Shown here piece after piece: positions 45,313 to 54,095 of a DNA stretch of 64,000 bases. A program made the translations under genes and the position numbers. Location: positions 434,001 through 498,000 of the forward strand of contig JADKDL010000001.1 of NCBI GenBank assembly GCA_016714605.1, in the 5' to 3' direction. Numbering within the stretch: position 1 is the first letter of the stretch; every line of letters starts with the position of its first letter. The DNA is from Bacteroidales bacterium (GTDB lineage Bacteria; Bacteroidota; Bacteroidia; Bacteroidales; UBA1715). The notes under the pieces were generated by a model. It searched no databases, was not told where the DNA came from, and saw nothing but the letters and a program-made list of their open reading frames with translations.

Positions 45313-46203
45313 TTACATTTTAAGAAGTTTACAATGAATTCTGTATGTTGAAGGATGAATAACATTTACATCTTTCACTTTTGAACATTTTTGTGGCTTT
45401 GAAGAAAGATAAAGAGAGTAAAGTTCTTCTGCTGATGTTCCTTCTCTATATGGATGGAAAGCATGTCTTCCATTTTTCTTGGTCATTTCCTTACTTACCA
45501 CTTTGTCTGAAATATTTAGAACATTTGCATTGAAATATTTCATTTCAAAATAAGAAAACCATTTGTTATAGAAATTATTATTTTTAATCTTCAGTCCTAT
45601 TATTTGTGCCCAAATCGGAATTTTAACTTCATCAGTAATGTATGCTTCAAAAATTTCTAAATTCAATAAACCTTCAAAAAAAGATTTTGGAGCGCATAAC
45701 CCTGGACCTAATGAAGCATAGGGAATGATTTTTTTTTTGAAAAGATTTTGTGTTTTATCAACGAAGGAATCTATGAGTGGTTTATTATTAACATCTGTCC
45801 AAAACCAAAATCTTTTTATTTTTTCTATAGGAATCAATCCTGTACAATAAAGAGTATCAGCTTCTAACGGTGGATAGATATCTGTAAGGCTTCCCATAAT
45901 TAGTAAATCCCATTCGAGTATAAAAGCAAAATCAAAATCTATATGTTTTCCAATTTGAGAATACCAAAGTTTGTATGTTAAATCTGCATGCAGCCATTTC
46001 CATCTGCCATCTTCTATGGGTATAATAAAGTTATTTTCAAGAAATTCTGCTAGAGTATTAGTAGCTTCTTGAAATGCATCTTTATTTCCTCCATAAATAC
46101 CATAAATTTTTATTTCAGGATCATATAGCTTAATAAGTTTAAGTCTTTGATACACTAGTTCAAAATTGTTATGATATCTATAGATTACTATATTTTTATT
46201 CAT
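45313..46203 (-). CDS. Putative glycosyltransferase-like protein of the polysaccharide locus
   Basis: 296 residues, no signal peptide or membrane segment. It starts NIVIYRYHNNFELVYQRLKLI and has IKIYGIYGG, DFAFILEWDLLIMGSL (a possible GT-A metal-binding E-W-D in place of DxD), TLYCTGLIPIEKI and YASLGPGLCAPKSFF. The layout suggests a GT-A-type transferase, but I do not recognise the family with confidence. It lies 18 bp from the GT4 gene, so it belongs to the same operon. Confidence 0.6.
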   Translation of the reverse strand: MNKNIVIYRYHNNFELVYQRLKLIKLYDPEIKIYGIYGGNKDAFQEATNTLAEFLENNFIIPIEDGRWKWLHADLTYKLWYSQIGKHIDFDFAFILEWDLLIMGSLTDIYPPLEADTLYCTGLIPIEKIKRFWFWTDVNNKPLIDSFVDKTQNLFKKKIIPYASLGPGLCAPKSFFEGLLNLEIFEAYITDEVKIPIWAQIIGLKIKNNNFYNKWFSYFEMKYFNANVLNISDKVVSKEMTKKNGRHAFHPYREGTSAEELYSLYLSSKPQKCSKVKDVNVIHPSTYRIHCKLLKM

Positions 46204-46221
46204 TTAAGTTATTTTGAAATT

Positions 46222-47370
46222 TTACGATAACTTATTAACTAATTCAGATAATTTTTCACCCCATTGATCCCAACTAAGATTACTTTCATAATAATCTCTT
46301 GTAGACAGAGTTAGGTTTTGTAGCATATTTTCTTTTGAAATGATATTTGATATTAAATCAGCATATTCTTTAGCTCCCGCCTCAACTGGAAGAAGAAATC
46401 CATTACTTCCATCTTTCACTACTGATGAAATGCCACCCACATTTGTTGATATTATTGGTAATCCGAATGCACTAGCTTCGCAAAAAGCAATTGGAGTACA
46501 GTCAAATCTAGAAGGAACAAAAAGTATGTGAGATTGAAGCATTAAATCGTAAAAAGCATTGAAATCTTCTGTTTTATTTTTGTTAAGAAATGGAATAATT
46601 GTTATATTAGAAGCAATACTTTCTACAGGTGGTGTAAGTCCTAAAAAAGTCAAATGTATTTCCTTTTCAAGATTTCTTTTTTGTAATTCAACAAATGTAT
46701 CATATACAATATTCCCCCCTTTCCTAATCCATTCAACACCTAAAAAGAGAATATTTATTTTATTGTATTTTTTGTTAAAAACTTCATCTCGCAAAGGAAT
46801 TCTGTCGGTGTTTGCGCCAAAAGAAATTATATGAATGTTTTCTTTTGGTATTTTGTAGTGTTTATGAGCACTATCTGCTGCCCATTGCGATGAAAAAATT
46901 AATGCCTTTGAATTATTAAAAGAGAGTTGTTCAATAGATTCTCCCCTTTTTAACGAACGTGTTGTCAAGTTTGTGAAATGATTATATCTATCTATTAGCA
47001 ATTCGAAAGTAATGTCGTTAAGATTTATTATTGGGCAGCCAACATTAAGTCTACTAACTTCTACCGATGCTGATCCTGCAAAAATTACATCGGGGGCATG
47101 TTTTTTTACTAATTTTTCAAAATGCCATTTATACAAGTATGAAAGAACGGTACTGTATGAAGATAAATAATTTTTCCCCGTAGTCCAAAGGGTAATTCTT
47201 TTGATGAATTTCTGAATAAAAAAGAAAAAGGGATTATAAGGTCCTCCATAGATAACTTCTCCTGCATGTTTTTCAAGAGATTTTGCCATATAATACATTG
47301 TGCCGGACCAAGTTCTTTTGTCTTTAGGATCGCGAGAAGTTACATAGAGTATTTTTTTTTTCAACTGCAT
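46222..47370 (-). CDS. Glycosyltransferase family 4 (GT-B)
   Basis: 382 residues. N-terminal acceptor domain with ILYVTSRDPKDKRTWSGTMYYMAKSLEKHAG. The C-terminal GT1/GT4 domain contains INILFLGVEWIRKGGNIVYDTFVEL, HLTFLGLTPP, LMLQSHILFVPSRFDCTPIAFCEASAFGLPIISTNVGGISSVVKDGSNGFLL, with the conserved P-I-A-F-C-E-A glutamate region. It likely adds one sugar of the repeat unit. It lies 9 bp after the GT8 gene and 18 bp before the next one. Confidence 0.93.
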   Translation of the reverse strand: MQLKKKILYVTSRDPKDKRTWSGTMYYMAKSLEKHAGEVIYGGPYNPFFFFIQKFIKRITLWTTGKNYLSSYSTVLSYLYKWHFEKLVKKHAPDVIFAGSASVEVSRLNVGCPIINLNDITFELLIDRYNHFTNLTTRSLKRGESIEQLSFNNSKALIFSSQWAADSAHKHYKIPKENIHIISFGANTDRIPLRDEVFNKKYNKINILFLGVEWIRKGGNIVYDTFVELQKRNLEKEIHLTFLGLTPPVESIASNITIIPFLNKNKTEDFNAFYDLMLQSHILFVPSRFDCTPIAFCEASAFGLPIISTNVGGISSVVKDGSNGFLLPVEAGAKEYADLISNIISKENMLQNLTLSTRDYYESNLSWDQWGEKLSELVNKLS

Positions 47371-47379
47371 ATAATTTAG

Positions 47380-48329
47380 CTATTGATGAACTTTTCTTGT
47401 TTTATAATATATCTTTTTATTTGCTTCAATCCAACCATTAATTCCGTATATGAGTATCCTTTTAAGTAATTTCTTTATTTTAAAAGGTTCTTTATGTGAT
47501 AATTCAGTTACTTTTTTTGCATAATTTCTAAATTGTTTTTTGTAAGGGTGTGCAGATATCAAATTCCAAGGTTTTTCCATTCCGTTAAAATGAACAATAA
47601 TTGGTTTTTTAATAGCTATGTCCGCATCTTCCCATATTGAATTCACAAATGTTTTATCAACAAAATAAATTCCTATTTGCTGATTCCATATAGGAGAAAG
47701 ATTATAACGGTATTGAAATAAAGCTCCATTTAAACCGTCTTGGTCATGATATTCGCAAAGATTATAATTTGAAACAATATATTCTGTAACTTTTGTGTTG
47801 CGTTTATATTTTCCCATTTTTCCCTGTTAATTAGAAGAACACCCGAATTAAAATAGAGATATTGTTCTGGAATATTATGTTTTTTATGTAATTTCCAATC
47901 AATTGCAACAACATCATGTATTGCACCAAAGATTGTTTCTCCCATATTTAAATCAAATAAAGGAGTAAGGTTATTAATAACTATTATATCAGCATCTAAA
48001 TATAAGAAACGCTTAGCTTTTTTGTCAATTTTCCCTGGCATTAGCAGTCTATAGTAAGCTGCTGAAGATATTCTATCAGAGGTTGGAAATGCCTTAAAAT
48101 CAAGTGGGTTTAGCCTGTAAAATATAAACGATTGATTGTATTTTTTTACGAGTTGTTCAATTTTTGATTTATTGTTTTCAGAAAGTAGAGCACTGAATAG
48201 ATGAATGCATACCTTCTGGTTTTTATGATTTTCAAGCACTGAAACTATCATAACAGCCAAAGGATATGCAAATCCATCGTCAGTAGCACATGCTATATGT
48301 ATTTTTATATCATCTATTGTGTTATTCAT
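47380..48329 (-). pseudogene. Glycosyltransferase family 8 gene, frameshifted
   Basis: Two overlapping minus-strand frames (47730-48329 and 47380-47817) make one ~316-residue GT8 enzyme. N-terminal part: KIHIACATDDGFAYPLAVMIVSVLENH, SSAAYYRLLMPGKI and the metal-binding FLYLDADIIVI, then YFNSGVLLINREKWEN. C-terminal part: EYHDQDGLNGALF and PIIVHFNGMEKPW. One extra T in the run at 47791-47794 would restore ..NATQKVTEYIVSNYNL. The family transfers galactose or glucose in LPS core or capsule synthesis. First gene of the minus-strand glycosyltransferase block. Confidence 0.87.
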
Positions 48330-48353
48330 AAAGCGTTACTACTTTTGTTTCTT

Positions 48354-49985
48354 TTAGTTTTTAATACATCTTACAGAATAACCAATATTTTTCGAACCAC
48401 TATTTCTGAAAACCAGTCCATTTTTATTATAAACATCTCTATAAAATGCAGTTGTACTAGTTGCTTGTGTTGATGACCACCAGCTACCTTGAGTATTGAT
48501 TAGACCATATGTTCCATCAAAATTTCTAAAACCTCCTGGCAGTGCAGTGAATCCAAATTCATTAGTAGCATATGCATTAGGGTTTTTCCAATGTTCTGTT
48601 CCTGTTTCTTTAAGTCTAGCACCAGAAAGTGTGTCTGCTCCAATAAAATTAATTAAAGTTATCCATTCAGTGTCAGTTGGAACATGAAATCCTTTCGGAC
48701 AAATATTTCTAGCGTCTGTTACTGCATGGAAATTGTAAAGATAGCCATATTTTAAAGCAGAGTCTTTTACATTATTATATGCACAATAAGCACCAACTGT
48801 TTTTTTACTCCATTCTCCATATAATGTTTCATAAACAAGTGGTTCTCCGTTATCATATTTAGTTGTCATAAGATTTTTGTCGAGCCAAAATTGATTACCA
48901 ATTCTTATTACATCGTAAGCATTGCCGTCAAAATCAATAGCAGTAAGTCCCATAAAATATTCCAAATCATCAAGTCTTCTTGTAAGTTTCATAACTAGCG
49001 AATCTGTCATGACCACAATTGTGTCTCTCTCAAATACGAAAACCGTATCTTTTTGAGTTACTACATTGTTTATTACTAGAGTGTCAACAGCCAAGTATAC
49101 AGTATCTTTTTGAGTTATATAAACAGTATCTTTTTGAGAGTAAATATTTTTTACAGTATCGGCAGCTACAATTACAGTGTCGTAAGTAGCAATTACAGTA
49201 GTGTCATAAGTAGCTATCACGGTGGTGTCATAATTATTTACAACGATTGTATCAATTTTAGAGGTTACATTATTGACTATAACTGTATCTTTTTTGCTTA
49301 TTATCAAAGTATCAATATTATTAATTACGACTGTATCTATCTTAGAAGTTATATTGTTAATTACAACAGTGTCTTTATGTGTAGTAACGTTATTTATTAC
49401 AACGGTGTCTTTAGAGCTATTATTTATAACTATTGTATCTTTACTCGATGTGAAATTATATAGAGTATCTCTTAATACAATTACTAAAGTATCTGTTTTT
49501 AAGCTTTTAATTTTATTCCAAGATATAGTATCAGTAGCTGTTATTTTTTTCGCCAGTTCAAGTTCTGGGTCATTGGTTTTTCCTGAAATATTTGCGTAAA
49601 ATGCAAATGGAACAGAACCTAATGGGTTAATGCTGCTAATTGAATAATTAATACCGTTCTCGGGGTCTATTTCTACTTTTATATAGAAATTTCCAGATTG
49701 CCAATCAATCGTATTTAACTTGTCAGTAGAAGTTCCTGTACCAATCATCGCGGAAACTAGTCCATTTTCATTAGTTTTGCTGCTTATATTTTCTGTATAA
49801 ACTACATTTTTAGCTTCACCTTCGAGCACACTAATTTTCAGTGAGACTTGCTTATTGCTGAGCAATTTGTTGTTACTGTCTCTTATTACAGCTTGGTAAT
49901 TTAATTTGTCAGGTGCTTGGGCAAATAAAATGGAAGTAAACAAAGTGAAAATTAAAGTCATTCTAATTGTAAAATTCTTTTTCAT
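48354..49985 (-). CDS. Secreted FISUMP-domain protein with D-T-V repeat stalk
   Basis: 543 residues. Signal peptide MKKNFTIRMTLIFTLFTSILFAQ is followed by a domain common in Bacteroidota cell-surface proteins (PDKLNYQAVIRDSNNKLLSNKQV.., NPLGSVPFAFYA). Residues ~175-330 are a low-complexity stalk built on K-D-T-V-V-I-N-N type units (repeated ~18 times as DTV/DTI/DTL). The end (~355-543) is the Fibrobacter succinogenes major paralogous domain: IGNQFWLDKNLMTTKYDNGE, GYLYNFHAV, CPKGFHVPTDTEW, GFTALPGGFRNFDG, GSWWSST and SVRCIKN. No T9SS tail is seen. Surface role unknown; it lies inside the glycan locus on the minus strand. Confidence 0.85.
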   Translation of the reverse strand: MKKNFTIRMTLIFTLFTSILFAQAPDKLNYQAVIRDSNNKLLSNKQVSLKISVLEGEAKNVVYTENISSKTNENGLVSAMIGTGTSTDKLNTIDWQSGNFYIKVEIDPENGINYSISSINPLGSVPFAFYANISGKTNDPELELAKKITATDTISWNKIKSLKTDTLVIVLRDTLYNFTSSKDTIVINNSSKDTVVINNVTTHKDTVVINNITSKIDTVVINNIDTLIISKKDTVIVNNVTSKIDTIVVNNYDTTVIATYDTTVIATYDTVIVAADTVKNIYSQKDTVYITQKDTVYLAVDTLVINNVVTQKDTVFVFERDTIVVMTDSLVMKLTRRLDDLEYFMGLTAIDFDGNAYDVIRIGNQFWLDKNLMTTKYDNGEPLVYETLYGEWSKKTVGAYCAYNNVKDSALKYGYLYNFHAVTDARNICPKGFHVPTDTEWITLINFIGADTLSGARLKETGTEHWKNPNAYATNEFGFTALPGGFRNFDGTYGLINTQGSWWSSTQATSTTAFYRDVYNKNGLVFRNSGSKNIGYSVRCIKN

Positions 49986-50512
49986 AATTTAATTTGGTTA
50001 AATGAATAAAATGCAATATTCCTTCTATAAGTAGTTAAAGGTAAAAACTCTGTACTAAACAAAGTGTTTGGTAAATAGAATTATTAATTTACATCGCAAA
50101 AATACTAACTTATTATTATTTGTTAGCTATATAATGGTAACATTTTTTTTACATTTGCAAAAAATCATTGGCTTTTTGTGTTTGACAAATCATCTTTGTT
50201 CATAATTAACGTAATGTATTTTCCCAAAAGGAGTCTTAGGTAATGTTTTTTATTAAATAATTGTAATTTTTTTTTTAAAGCTGTAACCCAAACTGTAATT
50301 ATTAACTAAAATGTAACTTTACATTAATTATTTATTTGAGAAAATTATCTAAAAAAATGTGTTTTCGAATATTTTTATACGTCTAATTTTAGTGTTCACA
50401 TATGCTAAAAGTGATACTTAATTTCAAATATAATATAATTAAAAACTACGCTACTAATGGATGTTTTTAATTTAATATTCTATGTAATCAAAAAAAATAA
50501 AAAAATAAAAAG
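49986..50512. other. Divergent 527-bp intergenic region
   Basis: AT-rich, no coding sequence seen. It contains octamers matching the Bacteroidota -7 box: TACATTTG on plus (50150-50157) and TATTTTTG on minus (50097-50104), pointing toward the GT2 and FISUMP genes respectively. Neither has a -33 TTG at ideal spacing. Probable promoter region for both genes. Confidence 0.35.
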
Positions 50513-51376
50513 ATGAAATATATTGTAATATCTCCGGTTAGAAACGAGGAGGATTATATAAAACTGACCTTGGACTCAATGATATGTCAGACAGTACTAC
50601 CTCAACAATGGATATTGGTAAATGACGGTTCTACAGATAAGACTGAAGAGATAATACATGAATATACTCAAAACTATAGCTGGATAAAGTTATTGACGCT
50701 AACTGATAGAGGATTTTATTTCCCAGGGACAGGAGTTGTAAATGTATTTAATAAAGGTTACGAGTTAATAGAAGTAAGAGATTGGGAATTTGTTGTAAAG
50801 CTAGATGTTGATTTAGAGTTTGCTCCAGATTATTTTGAGTTGCTTTTGCAAAGATTAGTTGCCAATGTGAAAATTGGTATTGCTAGCGGAAATTGTTTAT
50901 TACCAATTAATGGAAATTGGATTCCGGAGGGTGTTCAAGACGACCATCCTGTAGGTCCATCAAAGGTATACAGAAGAGCTTGTTGGGATCAGATTGGAGG
51001 ATTGAAACCTGTGCCAGGATGGGATTTAGCAGACTTGTTATCTGCGCAGATGAACTCTTGGGAAACTGCTTGCTTCAAAGATTTGCACATAAAACATTAT
51101 CGTATCACAGGTTCGAGAAGAAAAGGAGTTTGGGCTCCTAAACATCTTCAAGGACGATTTGAGTACAGACATGGTTATGCTTTTTGGTACACCTTTTTTA
51201 AGGCATTGAAAGACATTCCTCAAAAACCATTTTTGATAGGGAGTATTGCTAAAGTTTTTGGTTATTTAAATGCATTGTTTAAAAATGAAGCATATTTGTT
51301 TGAACCCGAAATGCGAAAATTTTTACGAATGAAACATAAAAAATATTTTTTCAGCAAGTTTGGTTTCAAAAAATAG
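50513..51376 (+). CDS. Glycosyltransferase family 2
   Basis: 287 residues. Starts KYIVISPVRNEEDYIKLTLDSMI, with ILVNDGSTDKTEEI (nucleotide-sugar Asp), WEFVVKLDVDLEFAPDYFE (D-x-D metal site) and RACWDQIGGLKPVPGWDLADLLSAQ in the acceptor region. A late positively charged region (HYRITGSRRKGVWAPKH) is also present. Likely adds a sugar in the exopolysaccharide or LPS pathway. Its last 11 bases overlap the end of the convergent phosphopantetheinyl transferase gene. Confidence 0.92.
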   Translation: MKYIVISPVRNEEDYIKLTLDSMICQTVLPQQWILVNDGSTDKTEEIIHEYTQNYSWIKLLTLTDRGFYFPGTGVVNVFNKGYELIEVRDWEFVVKLDVDLEFAPDYFELLLQRLVANVKIGIASGNCLLPINGNWIPEGVQDDHPVGPSKVYRRACWDQIGGLKPVPGWDLADLLSAQMNSWETACFKDLHIKHYRITGSRRKGVWAPKHLQGRFEYRHGYAFWYTFFKALKDIPQKPFLIGSIAKVFGYLNALFKNEAYLFEPEMRKFLRMKHKKYFFSKFGFKK

Positions 51377-52085
51377 TAATTGAATAATTTAAATGATTTT
51401 TTTCCGGAATTGCAAAACTCACAATATTATTTCGATATATTACAGTTTCTATTCTGAAATTAGTTTTTATTTCATTAATGTAAGGTGTTGATTTATAACT
51501 AAGTAATTCATTGCTTACATCAACACCTTTCAAGTCGTTTATTAATCCTACTCCGGCTCCCTTCAGAAATGCCTCCTTGCGAGTCCATATAATATAGTGA
51601 AGTGTGTTCCTGTCGTATACTTTATTTTCATTTATCCATTTTAGTTCATTATCAGAAAAGTAGTGATTAGAAATATCCTCCCATTCTGTTATTCTTTCAT
51701 TGTGTTCTATATCTATTCCTATTATATCCTTTTCGAAAATAGCTATAGCCAAAGCGTTTTTGCAATGAGATATGTTAAAATGTAAGGATTTATCTACAAG
51801 TTCTGGTTTTTGATTTTGATTTTTTTGGAAAGCGAGTTTGTTCGGTTCTATATTAGTTCTTTCTGATAAAATTTTCCGTAACAATCCGTGAACAAGAATA
51901 TATGTGTTTTTATCTTCTTGATGATAAAACCTTAATGCTTGTTCTTGTTCTTCTTGGTTTAAAAGATTAAAGCATTCGGAAAGTTTTTCAGTTAATCTTG
52001 GGGTTTCTCCAATATATATTGAAATATCTTCTTCTGAATTATTTTCTGTTGAAATGCAAGAGTCTGTTATTTCTTTTATTTTCAT
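51366..52085 (-). CDS. Sfp-type 4'-phosphopantetheinyl transferase
   Basis: 239 residues, the size of Sfp/AcpT-like enzymes. Motifs in order: LPxx-type block NKLAFQKNQNQKPELVDKSLHFNISHCKN (FNISH), IIGIDIEHNE (catalytic Asp and Glu) and IIWTRKEAFLKGAGVGL (conserved W-x-x-K-E-A-x-x-K). The enzyme transfers phosphopantetheine from CoA to the serine of carrier proteins. It could activate the ACP and T domains encoded at 7500-20463, 31 kb away, which is the only obvious set of clients in the window. It converges on and overlaps the GT2 gene by 11 bp. Confidence 0.93.
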   Translation of the reverse strand: MKIKEITDSCISTENNSEEDISIYIGETPRLTEKLSECFNLLNQEEQEQALRFYHQEDKNTYILVHGLLRKILSERTNIEPNKLAFQKNQNQKPELVDKSLHFNISHCKNALAIAIFEKDIIGIDIEHNERITEWEDISNHYFSDNELKWINENKVYDRNTLHYIIWTRKEAFLKGAGVGLINDLKGVDVSNELLSYKSTPYINEIKTNFRIETVIYRNNIVSFAIPEKNHLNYSITIF

Positions 52086-52215
52086 GGTTTAAAAATAACT
52101 TTTTTATTCTTGTAGTTAAAAATTGTTTAATAACATCAAAATTACATTTATTAATTACTAATATTGCATTACAACTAGATGATTAAGTTAATAATCCCTA
52201 TATATTATTGGAAAT

Positions 52216-53224
52216 ATGACCAAAAAGAAAAATCTTTATTTATATCCTATTACAGCTAGAGGTTCTGATGATGCAAAGAATCCTTATATGGCAAATTTGA
52301 GTACTATATTGGAATCTCACTACACAATTGTTAACATAAATAAGCCATCGAATATTGGCATAATTCAAATTTTTAAACTTTTTTAAGATAGATGTGGTTT
52401 TTTTGAATTGGGTGGAAAATTTACCCGATAGAAAATTTGGAAAAATTCAGACACAGTTGCTTTTTATCTTATTGTTCATGTTGAAATTGTTTGGAAAGAA
52501 AATCATCTGGACAATGCATAATAAAGTATCACATTCTAAGACAAATATAGGGTTGAAAACAAAGATTTTCAAGCGTTTGTTACAAAAAGCCGATTGTATT
52601 TTCACCCATTCTAAAGAAGGTATTGTATATGGTAAAAATATATATGATAACGCTAAAATAATGTACTTCCCACATCCTGTCTCAAGTGCTGAATTTACTG
52701 TAAATAGCGAAACGGTTATAAAATATGACATCTTGATTTGGGGCATGATGACTCCCTACAAAGGTGTTCTAGAATTTGTTGAATATATGCAAAAGAAAAG
52801 TATCTATAATTTTAAGATTTTAATTGCCGGAAAATTTATTTCTGAAAATTATTTTAATAGTGTAAAGGCTTTTGCTTCTGATAATATTACTATTATTAAT
52901 GAATTTGTTGAGAAGAATGAATTGCTGGAATATGTTTCTGCTTCTAAAATTATTCTTTTTACTTATGATAACTCTTCGGTTTTGAGTTCTGGAGTTTTGG
53001 CAGATAGTATTACTTTCAATGCTCATATTGTAGGACCCAATACCGGAAGTTTTACAGATTTGGCAGCAGAAGGTATAGTTCATACTTATAATTCATTTGA
53101 TAATTTATTTCCAATATTGACAAAATTGAAAGAAGAAAGTTATTCTTCAGACAACAAAATTTCATATCTAAAATCAATAACTTGGAGCAGCTACGGACAA
53201 TTTATAAACGACAAACTTTTTTAA
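52216..53224 (+). pseudogene. Glycosyltransferase family 4 gene, frameshifted
   Basis: The start is at 52216 (MTKKKNLYLYPITARGSDDA..), a frame that stops after ..IIQIFKLF at a TAA near 52383-52385. The coding frame resumes as KIDVVFLNWVENLPDRKFGK. One T too many (or two too few) in the T-run at 52379-52384 explains the break. The long C-terminal part has the GT-B donor layout: IIWTMHNKVSHSKT, CIFTHSKEGIVYGK, YDILIWGMMTPYKGVLEFVEY, FKILIAGKF, SKIILFTYDNSSVLSSGVLADSITFNAHIVGPNTGSF. Likely ~335 residues when restored. Directly followed (12 bp) by the GT2 gene. Confidence 0.83.
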
Positions 53225-53236
53225 AATTAATATTAT

Positions 53237-54022
53237 ATGCTTTTTTCTGTAATTACTGTAACATGGAATAATCTTGAAGGCATAAAAGCTACTCATGCTT
53301 CTTTGCTCGGTCAAGATTCAAAAAATTGGGAATGGATAATAATAGATGGAAATTCAACTGATGGGACTAAAGAATGGCTTAAACAACTTAACTTGTCTGC
53401 TTGTAGATGGGTATCTGAACCCGATTCAGGTATTTTTGATGCTATGAATAAAGGTATTTCTAAAGCAGAAGCAGATTATATTATTTTTATGAATGCCGGA
53501 GATGAATTTTATGCCGATAATACCCTATCTGACATTGAAAATCAAATAGCAAAACAGACCACAAAACCACTTTTTATATATGGTGATGCTATTGATTTTA
53601 CAACCGAGGGTAATTCTTTTCTAAAGAAAGCTAAATCGCATAAACTTCTGTATAAGACAATGTTTACCTCGCATCAGTCTATGTTTTTCAATAGAACATT
53701 TGGAGAAAAACATAATGTCAGATATCCATTAGAGTATAAAATAACAGGAGATTATGCTTATATAGCGCTGTTTTTAAAAAACATAAGTAACGATAGCGCT
53801 GTATTGAAACTTGATTTCCCATTTTGTAGATTCTTATTGGGAGGTACCAATGAAATTCATAGGTATAAGGCTCTAAAAGAGGATTATAAAATAAGAAGAG
53901 AAATTATGGGTATGGGTTATGTAAATGCAAAGAAGTTATATGTAATGCATTTTCTACATACTAAAATTAAAAAAAATATACCGGTAATAGCAAGAATATT
54001 ACGATATAAAAAGAATGTTTGA
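53237..54022 (+). CDS. Glycosyltransferase family 2
   Basis: 261 residues. It has MLFSVITVTWNNLEGIKATHASLLGQ, WIIIDGNSTDGTKEWL (Asp of the nucleotide site), ISKAEADYIIFMNAGDEF (N-A-G-D-E as the DxD-type site) and FTSHQSMFFNRTF, as in WcaA/EpsE-like enzymes. It ends with a basic tail. It likely acts in the same glycan pathway as the gene 12 bp upstream; a sugar permease follows 73 bp later. Confidence 0.92.
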   Translation: MLFSVITVTWNNLEGIKATHASLLGQDSKNWEWIIIDGNSTDGTKEWLKQLNLSACRWVSEPDSGIFDAMNKGISKAEADYIIFMNAGDEFYADNTLSDIENQIAKQTTKPLFIYGDAIDFTTEGNSFLKKAKSHKLLYKTMFTSHQSMFFNRTFGEKHNVRYPLEYKITGDYAYIALFLKNISNDSAVLKLDFPFCRFLLGGTNEIHRYKALKEDYKIRREIMGMGYVNAKKLYVMHFLHTKIKKNIPVIARILRYKKNV

Positions 54023-54095
54023 TTCTTTGTTTGTAAATTGATAAATAAATTATTATAGTGTTAGTATAATTAAGAGACACAAAAAAAGAATATAT

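Noticed and set aside
49110..49463. Regularly repeated DNA words that could suggest a CRISPR or tandem-repeat array
   Set aside because: The repeats are imperfect, have no unique spacers of constant size and encode the D-T-V stalk of the FISUMP protein.
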